Source: an uncultured Pelagibacteraceae bacterium (GTDB taxonomy: Bacteria; Pseudomonadota; Alphaproteobacteria; Pelagibacterales; Pelagibacteraceae). From it: a stretch of DNA of 64,000 nt. Under the pieces are notes generated by a model. It did not search any database and was not told the DNA's origin. It saw only the letters and a list, made by a program, of their open reading frames with translations. The stretch covers positions 1 to 64,000 of the forward strand of contig CACDRY010000005.1 of the NCBI GenBank assembly GCA_902555275.1, read 5' to 3'. A program made the position numbers and the translations under genes. Of the stretch, positions 40,349-49,603 are shown one piece after another (position 1 is the first letter of the stretch; each line of letters opens with the position of its first letter).

Positions 40349-41353
40349 ATGCCTGAAACTTTCAAAGCTCTGGTCGTAAACCAGGATGGTAAAAATTTTT
40401 CTCAAGAAGTTAAAGAATTAAATTTTGATTTTTTAAACGAAGGTGAGGTTTTAGTAAAAATACAATACTCTGATTTAAATTATAAAGATGCTTTGATTTT
40501 AAAAGATGGTGCAAAATTAGTAAAAGAGTTTCCAAGAATTCCTGGAATTGATTTTTCAGGAACAGTAGCAGAAAGCAAGTCAGATGAATTTAAAGAAGGT
40601 GATGAGGTAATACTTACAGGTTGCAGAGTTGGAGAATTATTTCATGGAGGTTTCTCTCAATATGCAAGAGTTAAAAAAGAATTTCTGATCAAGAAACCTT
40701 CAGGCATTAACTTAAAGCAAGCAATGATGATGGGTACAGCAGGATTTACAGCAATGTTGTGCGCATTTGCTGTAAAAGCAAAAGAAGAATTATTACTTCA
40801 AAGTAAAGTTAACGATGTTCTTGTAACAGGTTCAACAGGTGGAGTAGGGATGGTTGCTGTAAATATTTTATCTAAAATGGGATGCAATGTGACAGCAATC
40901 ACTGGAAAACCAGAAAAAGCTGAGTATTTAAAGGAATTAGGGGCAAAAACGGTTCTTGATCGTAAAGAATTTGAAGGTGAACCAAGATTAATTGGCAAAG
41001 GTACTTGGGATGGTGTTGTTGATACTGTTGGTGGAAATATTTTAGCAAATGCAATTTCACAGACAAGATTAAAAGGAATTGTAGCTGTCTGTGGTAATGC
41101 GAGTGGAACTAACAAATTAAATACATCCGTAGTTCCTTTTTATATCAGAGCTGTAAAACTATGGGGCGTAGATTCAGTTAATGTAAGTAACAAAAGAAAA
41201 GAATTCGTATGGGGTGAAGTACCAAGTTTAGTAGATTTTAGTATTATAGAAAAATCAATTAAAATAGTTGGGCTTGAGGAACTATTGACTGTATTTCCGG
41301 AAATGCTTGAAGGAAAATTGAAAAATAGAATTCTAGTGGACGTAAATAAATAA
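40349..41353 (+). CDS. acuI: Acrylyl-CoA reductase/YhdH-AcuI family MDR oxidoreductase
   Basis: SDLNYKDALILKDG, PGIDFSGTV, GWDGVVDTVGG-type segment, VVPFYIRAVKLWGVDSV. Confidence 0.88.
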   Translation: MPETFKALVVNQDGKNFSQEVKELNFDFLNEGEVLVKIQYSDLNYKDALILKDGAKLVKEFPRIPGIDFSGTVAESKSDEFKEGDEVILTGCRVGELFHGGFSQYARVKKEFLIKKPSGINLKQAMMMGTAGFTAMLCAFAVKAKEELLLQSKVNDVLVTGSTGGVGMVAVNILSKMGCNVTAITGKPEKAEYLKELGAKTVLDRKEFEGEPRLIGKGTWDGVVDTVGGNILANAISQTRLKGIVAVCGNASGTNKLNTSVVPFYIRAVKLWGVDSVNVSNKRKEFVWGEVPSLVDFSIIEKSIKIVGLEELLTVFPEMLEGKLKNRILVDVNK

Positions 41354-42243
41354 TGGATTGGGATAAATTAAAAATTTTTCATGCAGTAGCTGAAGCTGGT
41401 AGTTTTACAAGCGCTACTGTAATTCTAAATCTAAGCCAATCTGCAATTAGTAGACAAATTCAATCTTTAGAAGAAGATTTAAAAGTAAAGTTGTTTGAAA
41501 GACACGCAAGAGGATTAACACTTACAGAAAATGGTGAATACGTTTATAAAACTGCACATGAAGTTATCAGTAAACTTAAAGAGGTAGAAACAACTTTAGG
41601 AGATCAAAAACATAAACCAACCGGAAAACTAACAATTACAACTGTTAGAAGTTTTGGTACTCACTGGTTAACCCCGAGAATTCAAGAGTTTATGCAATTA
41701 AATCCAGAAATTGAAATAGAATTAATTTTTGACGATAAAGAGTTAGATTTAAGCACAAGACAAGCCGATATAGGAATATTTATGAGAAGACCAAAGCAAC
41801 TTAATTATATTCAAAGGAAACTAATGGACATAAATTACCATATATATGGATCAAATAAGTATCTAGAAAAACATGGTATGCCTAAATCTATAAATGATTT
41901 AAGCAAGCATAACTTTATATCATTTGGTAGAGGAGCCCCATCACCAGTGTTCAACCCAGATTGGGCATTAAAACTTGGTATAAAAGATAATAAAAAAAGA
42001 AAACCTATTATGAAAGTAAATAGCGTTATGGGTTTACTGTTAGCAGTCGAAAGTGGAGTAGGCCTTGCGGCTCTTCCAGATTATTTAGTCTCATTATCGA
42101 GAAATGTTATTAAAGTTCTACCCAGCGTTGAAGGTCCGATTACAGAGGCTCATTTCGTTTTTCCAGAATCTCTTAAAAACGTGGCTAGAGTTACAACCTT
42201 CAGAAATTTTCTTTATAGTAAAATTTCTGAGTTTAAGTCTTAA
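41353..42243 (+). CDS. LysR family transcriptional regulator
   Basis: N-terminal HTH: FHAVAEAGSFTSATVILNLSQSAISRQIQSLEEDLKVKLFERHARGLTLT. Confidence 0.95.
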   Translation: MDWDKLKIFHAVAEAGSFTSATVILNLSQSAISRQIQSLEEDLKVKLFERHARGLTLTENGEYVYKTAHEVISKLKEVETTLGDQKHKPTGKLTITTVRSFGTHWLTPRIQEFMQLNPEIEIELIFDDKELDLSTRQADIGIFMRRPKQLNYIQRKLMDINYHIYGSNKYLEKHGMPKSINDLSKHNFISFGRGAPSPVFNPDWALKLGIKDNKKRKPIMKVNSVMGLLLAVESGVGLAALPDYLVSLSRNVIKVLPSVEGPITEAHFVFPESLKNVARVTTFRNFLYSKISEFKS

Positions 42244-42282
42244 AAAACCCCTAAATACATAACAATTTAGTGCGACACTATT

Positions 42283-42301
42283 GATATTGATAATCATTCT
42301 C
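42283..42301. promoter_or_regulatory. Fur-box-like palindrome upstream of the iron-binding protein gene
   Basis: GATATTGATAATCATTCTC, 17/19 identical to canonical GATAATGATAATCATTATC. Confidence 0.75.
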
Positions 42302-42302
42302 A

Positions 42303-42319
42303 TTGCGAATAATTCTCAA
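42303..42319. promoter_or_regulatory. Second Fur-like 7-1-7 palindrome
   Basis: TTGCGAATAATTCTCAA, dyad TTGnGAAT-n-ATTCnCAA directly adjacent to the first box. Confidence 0.5.
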
Positions 42320-42361
42320 AATCATTATAAATTAATTAACAAAAAACATAGAGTGAGATTA

Positions 42362-43390
42362 ATGAAAAAAATATCAATTTCAGCATTAATTCTATCCTTA
42401 TTTGTTTCAAGTTTTGCGATAGCAAATGAGGTTAATATATTCAATGCTAGACACTATAAAGCTGACGCTGAACTTTATAGCAAATTTACAGCAGATACTG
42501 GAATTAAAGTAAATTTAATTAACGGTAAAGCTGGAGCTTTAGAAAAAAGAATGATCGAGGAGGGCGCAGACTCAGCTGCCGATCTATACATTACAGCAGA
42601 TGCTGGAAGATGTGGTGCTTTTAAAGCTAAAGGTATGACACAATCAGGGTTAGTATCATCAACTATCAAATCTTCAGTTCCGAAAAACTTTAGAACAACT
42701 CACTGGGTTGGTGTAGCTAAGAGAGCTAGAATAGTCTATTACGCTCCAGAAAGAGTTAGTGGTGCAGAATTATCTGGATTAACTTATGAAAGTCTGGCTG
42801 ATCCTAAATGGAAAGGTAGAATTGCAATAAGAGCATCTAGCAATATTTACAACAAATCTTTAGTAGCATCATTAGTAAAAAATAATGGAAAAAAAGCTGC
42901 TGGAGAGTGGGCAAAAGGTGTTGTTGCTAACATGGCTAGAGATCCAAAAGGTAATGATAGAGCTCAGATTATGGCAGTTGCAGCTGGAGAAGCTGATATT
43001 GCAGTAGCTAATACATATTATTTAGCTTTAATGTTATCTGGTAATAAAGGACCTGAACAACAAGAAGCGGCAAAAAAAGTTAAAGCATTTTTCCCTAATC
43101 AAAACGACAGAGGAACACACATGAACATAAGTTGTGCAGCTTTAGTTAAAGGAGCGCCCAATAAAACTAATGCAATTGCACTTGTTGATTTCTTATTATC
43201 ACCAGAAGCTCAAGAACACTTTACAAATAATACGTTTGAGTTTCCAATGATAGCTGGAGTTTCACCAAGTCCATTGGTAGTAAACAACTTAGGTTTAGAT
43301 TTTAAACAAGATCTAACAACAAGTGTTGCTAGTTATGGAGCAAAGCAAGCTGATGCCCTAGAGGTAATGACAGCTGCTGGTTGGAAGTAA
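42362..43390 (+). CDS. Fe(3+) ABC transporter substrate-binding protein
   Basis: Signal peptide MKKISISALILSLFVSSFAIA; VNIFNARHYKADAELYSKF; ADLYITADAGRCGAFKAKG; ANTYYLALML. Confidence 0.94.
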   Translation: MKKISISALILSLFVSSFAIANEVNIFNARHYKADAELYSKFTADTGIKVNLINGKAGALEKRMIEEGADSAADLYITADAGRCGAFKAKGMTQSGLVSSTIKSSVPKNFRTTHWVGVAKRARIVYYAPERVSGAELSGLTYESLADPKWKGRIAIRASSNIYNKSLVASLVKNNGKKAAGEWAKGVVANMARDPKGNDRAQIMAVAAGEADIAVANTYYLALMLSGNKGPEQQEAAKKVKAFFPNQNDRGTHMNISCAALVKGAPNKTNAIALVDFLLSPEAQEHFTNNTFEFPMIAGVSPSPLVVNNLGLDFKQDLTTSVASYGAKQADALEVMTAAGWK

Positions 43391-43413
43391 CATTGAAAGT
43401 TAAAAAAAAATTT

Positions 43414-43563
43414 ATGTCTGAAGTTAATTTAAATAAATCAGCCAATGCATGCGTACCATGTGCTGAGGAGTGTAAAAAAATTAACAAAAGAATAAATAAA
43501 AGGAAATTATCAGAGATAAGTACTAAAGATTTTCCGCACATTTCAAAGGTATTCAATATCTGA
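43414..43563 (+). CDS. Small Cys-containing protein (49 aa)
   Basis: ATG 43414: MSEVNLNKSANACVPCAEECKKINKRINKRKLSEISTKDFPHISKVFNI*; between the binding-protein gene and a hairpin. Confidence 0.4.
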   Translation: MSEVNLNKSANACVPCAEECKKINKRINKRKLSEISTKDFPHISKVFNI

Positions 43564-43575
43564 CTTTTCTTAATT

Positions 43576-43606
43576 AAAGTGCCTATGCATCCTTCGTAGG
43601 CACTTT
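43576..43606 (+). terminator. Hairpin downstream of the ferric-binding-protein gene and small ORF
   Basis: AAAGTGCCTA-N11-TAGGCACTTT followed by a short T run; 10-bp perfect stem. Confidence 0.7.
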
Positions 43607-43656
43607 TAAAAATATTTAAAGAGACTATATGGGTCATTTAAACTACAATTATCTCT

Positions 43657-45285
43657 ATGTTTTCAAACAAATTTAATATCTGGTTTTTAAGTTCTCTGCT
43701 TATTTCCTTACTTGTTATAATCCCTATTTTGACAGTTTCTTTAAGCTTTTTTGAGGATACTTCTCGATATTTTGACATACTTAAAAAAACTTTTTTGTTT
43801 GAATATATTTTTAATTCTTTATCACTTTTAGTTGGTGTCTTAATACTAACTTTTTTTCTAGGTGTTGGATCTGCTTACGTAGTCTCTTTTTACAAATTCC
43901 CAGGTGTTAACTTCTTTAAATGGGCATTAATTTTATCTTTTGCTATACCACCCTATATTTATGCATATTCATTATTTGCATTTTTTGACAATTATGGCAC
44001 TGCATTTACAATATTAAAGACTTTATTTGGTGATGGTGAGTACAATAAAAGTATACCAAAGTTTGATGGAATGTTTGGTTTAATATTATCTATTTCATTT
44101 TCTCTTTATGCTTATGTTTATATTCTTGCAAGATCTTCTTTTTTATATCAATCACAAAATTTAATAGACCTTGGAAGAAATTTAGGTTTTTCAAAATTTA
44201 AATCTTTTTATTCAATAATATTACCAGCCGCTAGACCTGCAATAGTTGCTGGCCTCTCTTTAGTTGCAATGGAAACATTAGCAGAGTTTGGGGCAGTAGA
44301 CTTTTTTTCAGTTAATACACTAACAACAGGTATATATAATGCTTGGATAACTTTTGATGATCTAGCTTTTGCTAATAGAATTTCATTTTTTCTATTGTTA
44401 TTTATATTTATTCTTTTTCTGACTGAAAATCTATCTAGAAAAAAAGCGAAATATCACTTGGATACAAGAGGCGGTTTTAAACAAAAAGAAAAAATAAAAC
44501 TTTCTGGAACAAATTCTTTTTTTGCATTTTTGTTTTGTTTTTTATTGTTCTTTCTAAGTTTTCTATTTCCATTAGGGCAAATGCTTTATTGGACAATAAA
44601 ATTTCCTGAAAATTTCTTTGACATAAATGTAATAAATCTTTTATTAAATACACTTTATTTAGTAGGATTATCAAGCTTGGTTCTAATAATGTTTGCTTTA
44701 ATTTCTAATTATGGAAATCGAGTTTCGAGAAATAAAACATTAAATTTTTTATCCACATTGTCGATTTCAGGTTATGCTATACCAGGTGTTATTTTAGCCG
44801 TTGCTTTTATAACTTTTATTGCCTGGTTTGATGAAAATATAATTAAATCATTAGGCTTTTTATCAATTAAAAAATTATTTATTGGATCTATTTTAGGTTT
44901 AGTTATTGTTTATTTTGTTCGTTTTTACTCACTTGCTTTTAATGGAATAAAATCAGGATATGAAAAAATAAATGTTTCAGTTGATGAGAGTGCATACCTC
45001 CTTGGCTATTCAAAAAGAAAAACGTTTATGAATATTCATGTACCATATTTAAGAAATTCATTGTTATTTGTAGTTATTTTAATATCTCTTGAAATAATTA
45101 GAGAATTACCAATTACCTTGGTTCTTCGCCCGTTTAATTTTGAAACATTCGCAACTACCGCTTATATCTCAGCCTCAGAGGATATGCTTGAAGCAGCAGC
45201 AGTACCATCATTATTTTTAATTTTAATTGCTGCTTTTTTTATTACAATAACTTCAAATTATATTTTAAAAGAGAATAATGGCTAA
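43657..45285 (+). CDS. Iron(III) ABC transporter permease (FbpB/SfuB-like)
   Basis: 542 aa, two binding-protein-dependent permease halves; NLGFSKFKSFYSIILPAARPAIVAGLSLVAMETLAEFGAVDFF. Confidence 0.95.
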   Translation: MFSNKFNIWFLSSLLISLLVIIPILTVSLSFFEDTSRYFDILKKTFLFEYIFNSLSLLVGVLILTFFLGVGSAYVVSFYKFPGVNFFKWALILSFAIPPYIYAYSLFAFFDNYGTAFTILKTLFGDGEYNKSIPKFDGMFGLILSISFSLYAYVYILARSSFLYQSQNLIDLGRNLGFSKFKSFYSIILPAARPAIVAGLSLVAMETLAEFGAVDFFSVNTLTTGIYNAWITFDDLAFANRISFFLLLFIFILFLTENLSRKKAKYHLDTRGGFKQKEKIKLSGTNSFFAFLFCFLLFFLSFLFPLGQMLYWTIKFPENFFDINVINLLLNTLYLVGLSSLVLIMFALISNYGNRVSRNKTLNFLSTLSISGYAIPGVILAVAFITFIAWFDENIIKSLGFLSIKKLFIGSILGLVIVYFVRFYSLAFNGIKSGYEKINVSVDESAYLLGYSKRKTFMNIHVPYLRNSLLFVVILISLEIIRELPITLVLRPFNFETFATTAYISASEDMLEAAAVPSLFLILIAAFFITITSNYILKENNG

Positions 45286-46336
45286 TAACTTTTTAGAAAT
45301 AAATAATGTTGATTTCAAAGCAGGTGGAAAAACAAAAGTAAAAAATGTATCTTTTTCAGTTCAAAACGAAGGAGACATTATTTGTCTTCTAGGACCTTCA
45401 GGAATAGGAAAAACTACAATTTTAAGAACAATCGCTGGATTAGAAAAGATTAATAATGGTTCTATAATTATCAATAATAAAACTATATCTTCAAAAAAAA
45501 TTCACATTGAGCCAGAGGATCGAAATATTTCACTTGCCTTTCAAGACAATAGTTTATTTCCACATTACAATGTCGAAAAAAATATATTAATTGGAACAGA
45601 AAAAAAAAATAAAAAAAAAACTAAAATAAATGCAAAAGAAATAGTAGAATTTTTAAATCTAAAAAAAATATTAAATAAATATCCACATGAGATAAGTGCC
45701 GGTGAAGCGCAAAGATCGTCACTAGCAAGAGCTTTAGTTTCGAATCCAGACTTATTATTATTAGACGAGCCTTTATCCAATGTTGACCAAAGCTTTAAAG
45801 AAGAAATTCAAGTCGAATTAAAACAATTATTAAGTAAATCTAAAATAACAACTATAATTGTAACACACGACTCTTACGAAGCGTTTTACCTAGGAAGTAA
45901 ATGTGGAATAATATTAAATAAACAACTTAAACAATTTGATGATCCTTATAATGTTTATCATTTTCCTAATTCAGTAGAAGTTGTAAATTTTTTAAATAGA
46001 GGAATTTTAATTCCTGCAAAAGTTACAAGCGAAAATAGTTTAGAAAATAATGATCTTGGAACAATTAAAGGTAATTTTGTTAAACACTATCCAAATGGGT
46101 CAGAGGTAAAACTTTTATTACAGCCAGAAGATTTAGAACATGATGATAAAAGTAATTTAAAATTAGAAGTCGTTGATCGTAAATTTAGAGGAACAAATTT
46201 TATTTATACTTTAAAAACACCAAGCGAGTTACAAATTCCTGTATTTGTTCATTCACACCATATTCACCAGCATGAAATAGACGAAAAATTTGGTATTAAA
46301 CGACCAATTCACATTGACCACATTGTTTGTTTTTAA
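45278..46336 (+). CDS. Iron(III) ABC transporter ATP-binding protein (FbpC/SfuC-like)
   Basis: Walker A GPSGIGKTTILRTIAGLE; signature ISAGEAQRSSLARALVSNPDLLLLDEPLSNVD; TOBE-like C-terminus. Confidence 0.96.
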   Translation: MANNFLEINNVDFKAGGKTKVKNVSFSVQNEGDIICLLGPSGIGKTTILRTIAGLEKINNGSIIINNKTISSKKIHIEPEDRNISLAFQDNSLFPHYNVEKNILIGTEKKNKKKTKINAKEIVEFLNLKKILNKYPHEISAGEAQRSSLARALVSNPDLLLLDEPLSNVDQSFKEEIQVELKQLLSKSKITTIIVTHDSYEAFYLGSKCGIILNKQLKQFDDPYNVYHFPNSVEVVNFLNRGILIPAKVTSENSLENNDLGTIKGNFVKHYPNGSEVKLLLQPEDLEHDDKSNLKLEVVDRKFRGTNFIYTLKTPSELQIPVFVHSHHIHQHEIDEKFGIKRPIHIDHIVCF

Positions 46337-46363
46337 GTATTATTATACTTTAAAAATATATTC

Positions 46364-48808
46364 ATGGATAAAGATTTACCCAGAAGCACTAAAGTTGTAG
46401 TTATTGGAGGCGGCGTAGCTGGAACCTCGTGTGCATATCATCTAGCTAAGTTTGGCTGGAAAGATGTAGTTCTATTAGAGAGAGACCAATTAACATCTGG
46501 AACTACATGGCATGCAGCTGGTTTAATGGGTCAATTAGGAGCTTCATCTACCATTACAAAGTTAAGAAAATATACTTTGGATCTTTATCAGGAATTAGAA
46601 AAGAAAACTGAATTATCTATAGGGTTAAAACAGAATGGTGCAATTACAGTAGCTACCACAAAAGAGAGAATGCAAGAGTTATTGAGACAAGCAACTACCG
46701 CTCAACTATCTGATGTTGAAGTGCATGTTTTGGATAAAAAACAAACAAAGGATTTATATCCTGTTGTAAATAATGAGGATATTATTGGAAGTGTGTTTAT
46801 GCCAAAAGATGGTCAAGCTGATCCAGTAGGCGTAACCAATGTTTTAGCAAAAGCTGCTAGAATGGAGGGAGCACAAATTTTTGAAAAAACACCTGTAACA
46901 AAAATTCTTGTTAAAAATAATTCTATAGTTGGAGTTGAGACCGATAAAGGAAAAATTGATTGTGAATATGTTGTTTTAGCAACAGGTATGTGGTCTAGAC
47001 AAATAGGTGAAAAAATGAATGTTAGTATTCCATTGTATCCAAATGAACATTTTTACGTGATCACAGAACCAATGAAAGATTTACCAAAAAACTTACCGGT
47101 TTTAAGAGATTATAATAATTGTCTCTATCTTAAAGAAGACGCAGGAAAAATGTTAGTTGGAATTTTTGAACCAAATGCAAAACCTGCCTTTAAAAATACT
47201 GGTGTTGTACCAGATGATTTTTCTTTTGGTGAATTACCAGATGATTTTGATCATTTCGAACCTTATTTACAAAAATCATTTCACAGGTTGCCTATGTTGG
47301 AAAATGCAGGAATTAGAAAATTTTTCTCTGGCCCAGAATCATTTACTCCTGATACTCAATATCTTTTAGGTGAAACTCCTGAGATTAAAAAACTTTTTAC
47401 ATGTTGTGGTTTTAACAGTATTGGAATTGCAAGTTCAGGAGGTGCTGGAAGAGTTACTGCAGAATGGATGATTAATGGACACATTAATGAAGATTTATTT
47501 TCATTAGATATTAAAAGATTTCAAAAATTTCATTCATCAAAAAAATTTATAATGGAAAGAGTGACAGAAACACTTGGTGACTTATATGGAATGCATTGGC
47601 CATTTAAACAACATAAAACATCAAGAAACCAAATTGTATTACCCTACCAAGAGGAGCTAAAAAAATTAGGTGCTTGTTTTGGAACTTCGGGTGGTTTTGA
47701 GAGACCTATGTGGTATGCGTTAAAAGGTGAAAAGGCTGATTACAATTATAGTTTTGGTTATCAAAATTGGTATCCATCAGCTGAGCATGAGACTAAAAAT
47801 GCTAGAGAAAATGTTGGATTATTTGAGTTATCTCCTTTTTCAAAATTTGACCTTGAAGGGCAAAATGTTCACGAAGAATTACAAAAAATTTGTACAGCAA
47901 ACATACAAGATGTTGAGGGTAGAGCAACTTATACCCAGATGTTAAATGAAGATGGAGGAATAGAGACCGATGTTACTGTTACTTGTCTTGAAAAAAACCA
48001 TTTTAGAGTGATAGGTCCAGCAGCAACAAGAGAACATGATAAATTTCATATAAAAAAACATATTTCAGAAGAGATCAATTTTAAAGATGTAACAGAAAAT
48101 ATAACATGCCTAGGATTATACGGACCCAACTCAAGAAAATTACTATCTAATATCAGTAATGACGATTTTACAAATGAAGGTATAAAGTTTAGTCATGGAA
48201 AATTCGTTACTATTGACGGAGTTAAAGTTTGGGCTCAAAGATTATCTTATGTAGGTGAAATAGGATTCGAATTATATACAAACATAGATGAAAGCAAAAA
48301 ATTATTTTTAGCCATAATTAAAGAGGGTAAAAATCATGGCTTATCACTTTGTGGTGCGCATGCTATGGACATTATGAGAATGGAAAGTGGTTTCTTACAT
48401 TGGGGACATGATATATCACCTGAAGAAAATCAATATCAAGCAGGACTTAATTTTGCAATCAGTTATAAAAAAAATATAAATTTTGTTGGAAAAGAAGCAT
48501 TATTAAAAATTAAAGATAAAAACCCTACAAAATCATTAGCCATGATGGTATTGAAAGATAACATACCTGGAGAACCTTTGTTACTTCATGAAGAGCCAAT
48601 TTACTTAGATGATAAAATAATTGGCAGAACAACATCTGGAAATTATTCATTTAATTTTAAAAAAAATATTTCATTTGGTTATGTCAACTCTGGAAATTCT
48701 ATTGAAGACTTGATTAATAAAAATTTATCTATTGAAGTTGAAAAGAAAAAATACCCTGTAACAATAATCAAAAAACCTTTAAATCAAAAAAATATAAAAA
48801 ATATTTAA
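46364..48808 (+). CDS. Dimethylglycine/sarcosine dehydrogenase-type FAD-GcvT fusion (copy 3)
   Basis: VVVIGGGVAGTSCAYHLAKFG, LTSGTTWHAAGLMGQLG, GcvT C-terminus. Confidence 0.93.
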   Translation: MDKDLPRSTKVVVIGGGVAGTSCAYHLAKFGWKDVVLLERDQLTSGTTWHAAGLMGQLGASSTITKLRKYTLDLYQELEKKTELSIGLKQNGAITVATTKERMQELLRQATTAQLSDVEVHVLDKKQTKDLYPVVNNEDIIGSVFMPKDGQADPVGVTNVLAKAARMEGAQIFEKTPVTKILVKNNSIVGVETDKGKIDCEYVVLATGMWSRQIGEKMNVSIPLYPNEHFYVITEPMKDLPKNLPVLRDYNNCLYLKEDAGKMLVGIFEPNAKPAFKNTGVVPDDFSFGELPDDFDHFEPYLQKSFHRLPMLENAGIRKFFSGPESFTPDTQYLLGETPEIKKLFTCCGFNSIGIASSGGAGRVTAEWMINGHINEDLFSLDIKRFQKFHSSKKFIMERVTETLGDLYGMHWPFKQHKTSRNQIVLPYQEELKKLGACFGTSGGFERPMWYALKGEKADYNYSFGYQNWYPSAEHETKNARENVGLFELSPFSKFDLEGQNVHEELQKICTANIQDVEGRATYTQMLNEDGGIETDVTVTCLEKNHFRVIGPAATREHDKFHIKKHISEEINFKDVTENITCLGLYGPNSRKLLSNISNDDFTNEGIKFSHGKFVTIDGVKVWAQRLSYVGEIGFELYTNIDESKKLFLAIIKEGKNHGLSLCGAHAMDIMRMESGFLHWGHDISPEENQYQAGLNFAISYKKNINFVGKEALLKIKDKNPTKSLAMMVLKDNIPGEPLLLHEEPIYLDDKIIGRTTSGNYSFNFKKNISFGYVNSGNSIEDLINKNLSIEVEKKKYPVTIIKKPLNQKNIKNI

Positions 48809-49599
48809 TGTTAAAGATAATTTCAAAAAAAAATAGGGCTGCAGAAATTATTTGCAACCTTAATAAAATTGATAATAAGCAATTAAAAGAAATCAAATCA
48901 ACACTTGATAAGTATGGAATGATTTATTTTCCAAAACAAAAACTTACTTCTAAGAATTATCTTAATTTTGCAAAAAAATTTGGTAAACCAGCTAATTATC
49001 CAAGATTGAAAGGTTTAAATAAAAAATATCCTCAAATAACTGTTGTACAACGTAAATCTACTGACAAAGGACCTAGCTTTGGCGAACAATTTCACACAGA
49101 CTCCTCTTATACAAAAAAACCTCCTAGATACACGATGTTACTTTCAAAACTGGTACCTAAAAAAGGTGTTGCTAATACTGACTTTTCTTCGCAGTACTTA
49201 GCTTATGAAAAATTGTCAAAAAATTATAAAAATAAGCTTAAAAAATTAAAAGGCATCTATTCTTCTCATGGACCAATATCAATTACAACAGTTGAGAGAG
49301 AAAAAGAAAAAGGAAAAATATCTAAAGAACTGATTTCCAGACATAAAATAATAAGAACTATTAAAAATAAAAAAACTATATACTGTAGCCCTGGGCACTT
49401 TTTAAAATTTAATACGCATATGACTAAACAAAAAAAAGAACTAAAGAAATTCTTATTCAATCATCAGACAAAAAAAACTTTTCAATATTCATTAGAATGG
49501 GAAAAAGATCAGCTTGCTATTTGGGATAATAGAGCCATGCTCCATCAGGCTACACCATTTAAAGGTAATAGAATACTTCATAGAATAACAATACTTTAA
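48808..49599 (+). CDS. TauD/TfdA-family 2OG-Fe(II) dioxygenase
   Basis: EQFHTDSSYTKKPPRYTML (HxD) and WDNRAMLHQATPFKGNRILHRITI. Confidence 0.92.
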   Translation: MLKIISKKNRAAEIICNLNKIDNKQLKEIKSTLDKYGMIYFPKQKLTSKNYLNFAKKFGKPANYPRLKGLNKKYPQITVVQRKSTDKGPSFGEQFHTDSSYTKKPPRYTMLLSKLVPKKGVANTDFSSQYLAYEKLSKNYKNKLKKLKGIYSSHGPISITTVEREKEKGKISKELISRHKIIRTIKNKKTIYCSPGHFLKFNTHMTKQKKELKKFLFNHQTKKTFQYSLEWEKDQLAIWDNRAMLHQATPFKGNRILHRITIL

Positions 49600-49603
49600 T
49601 AAA

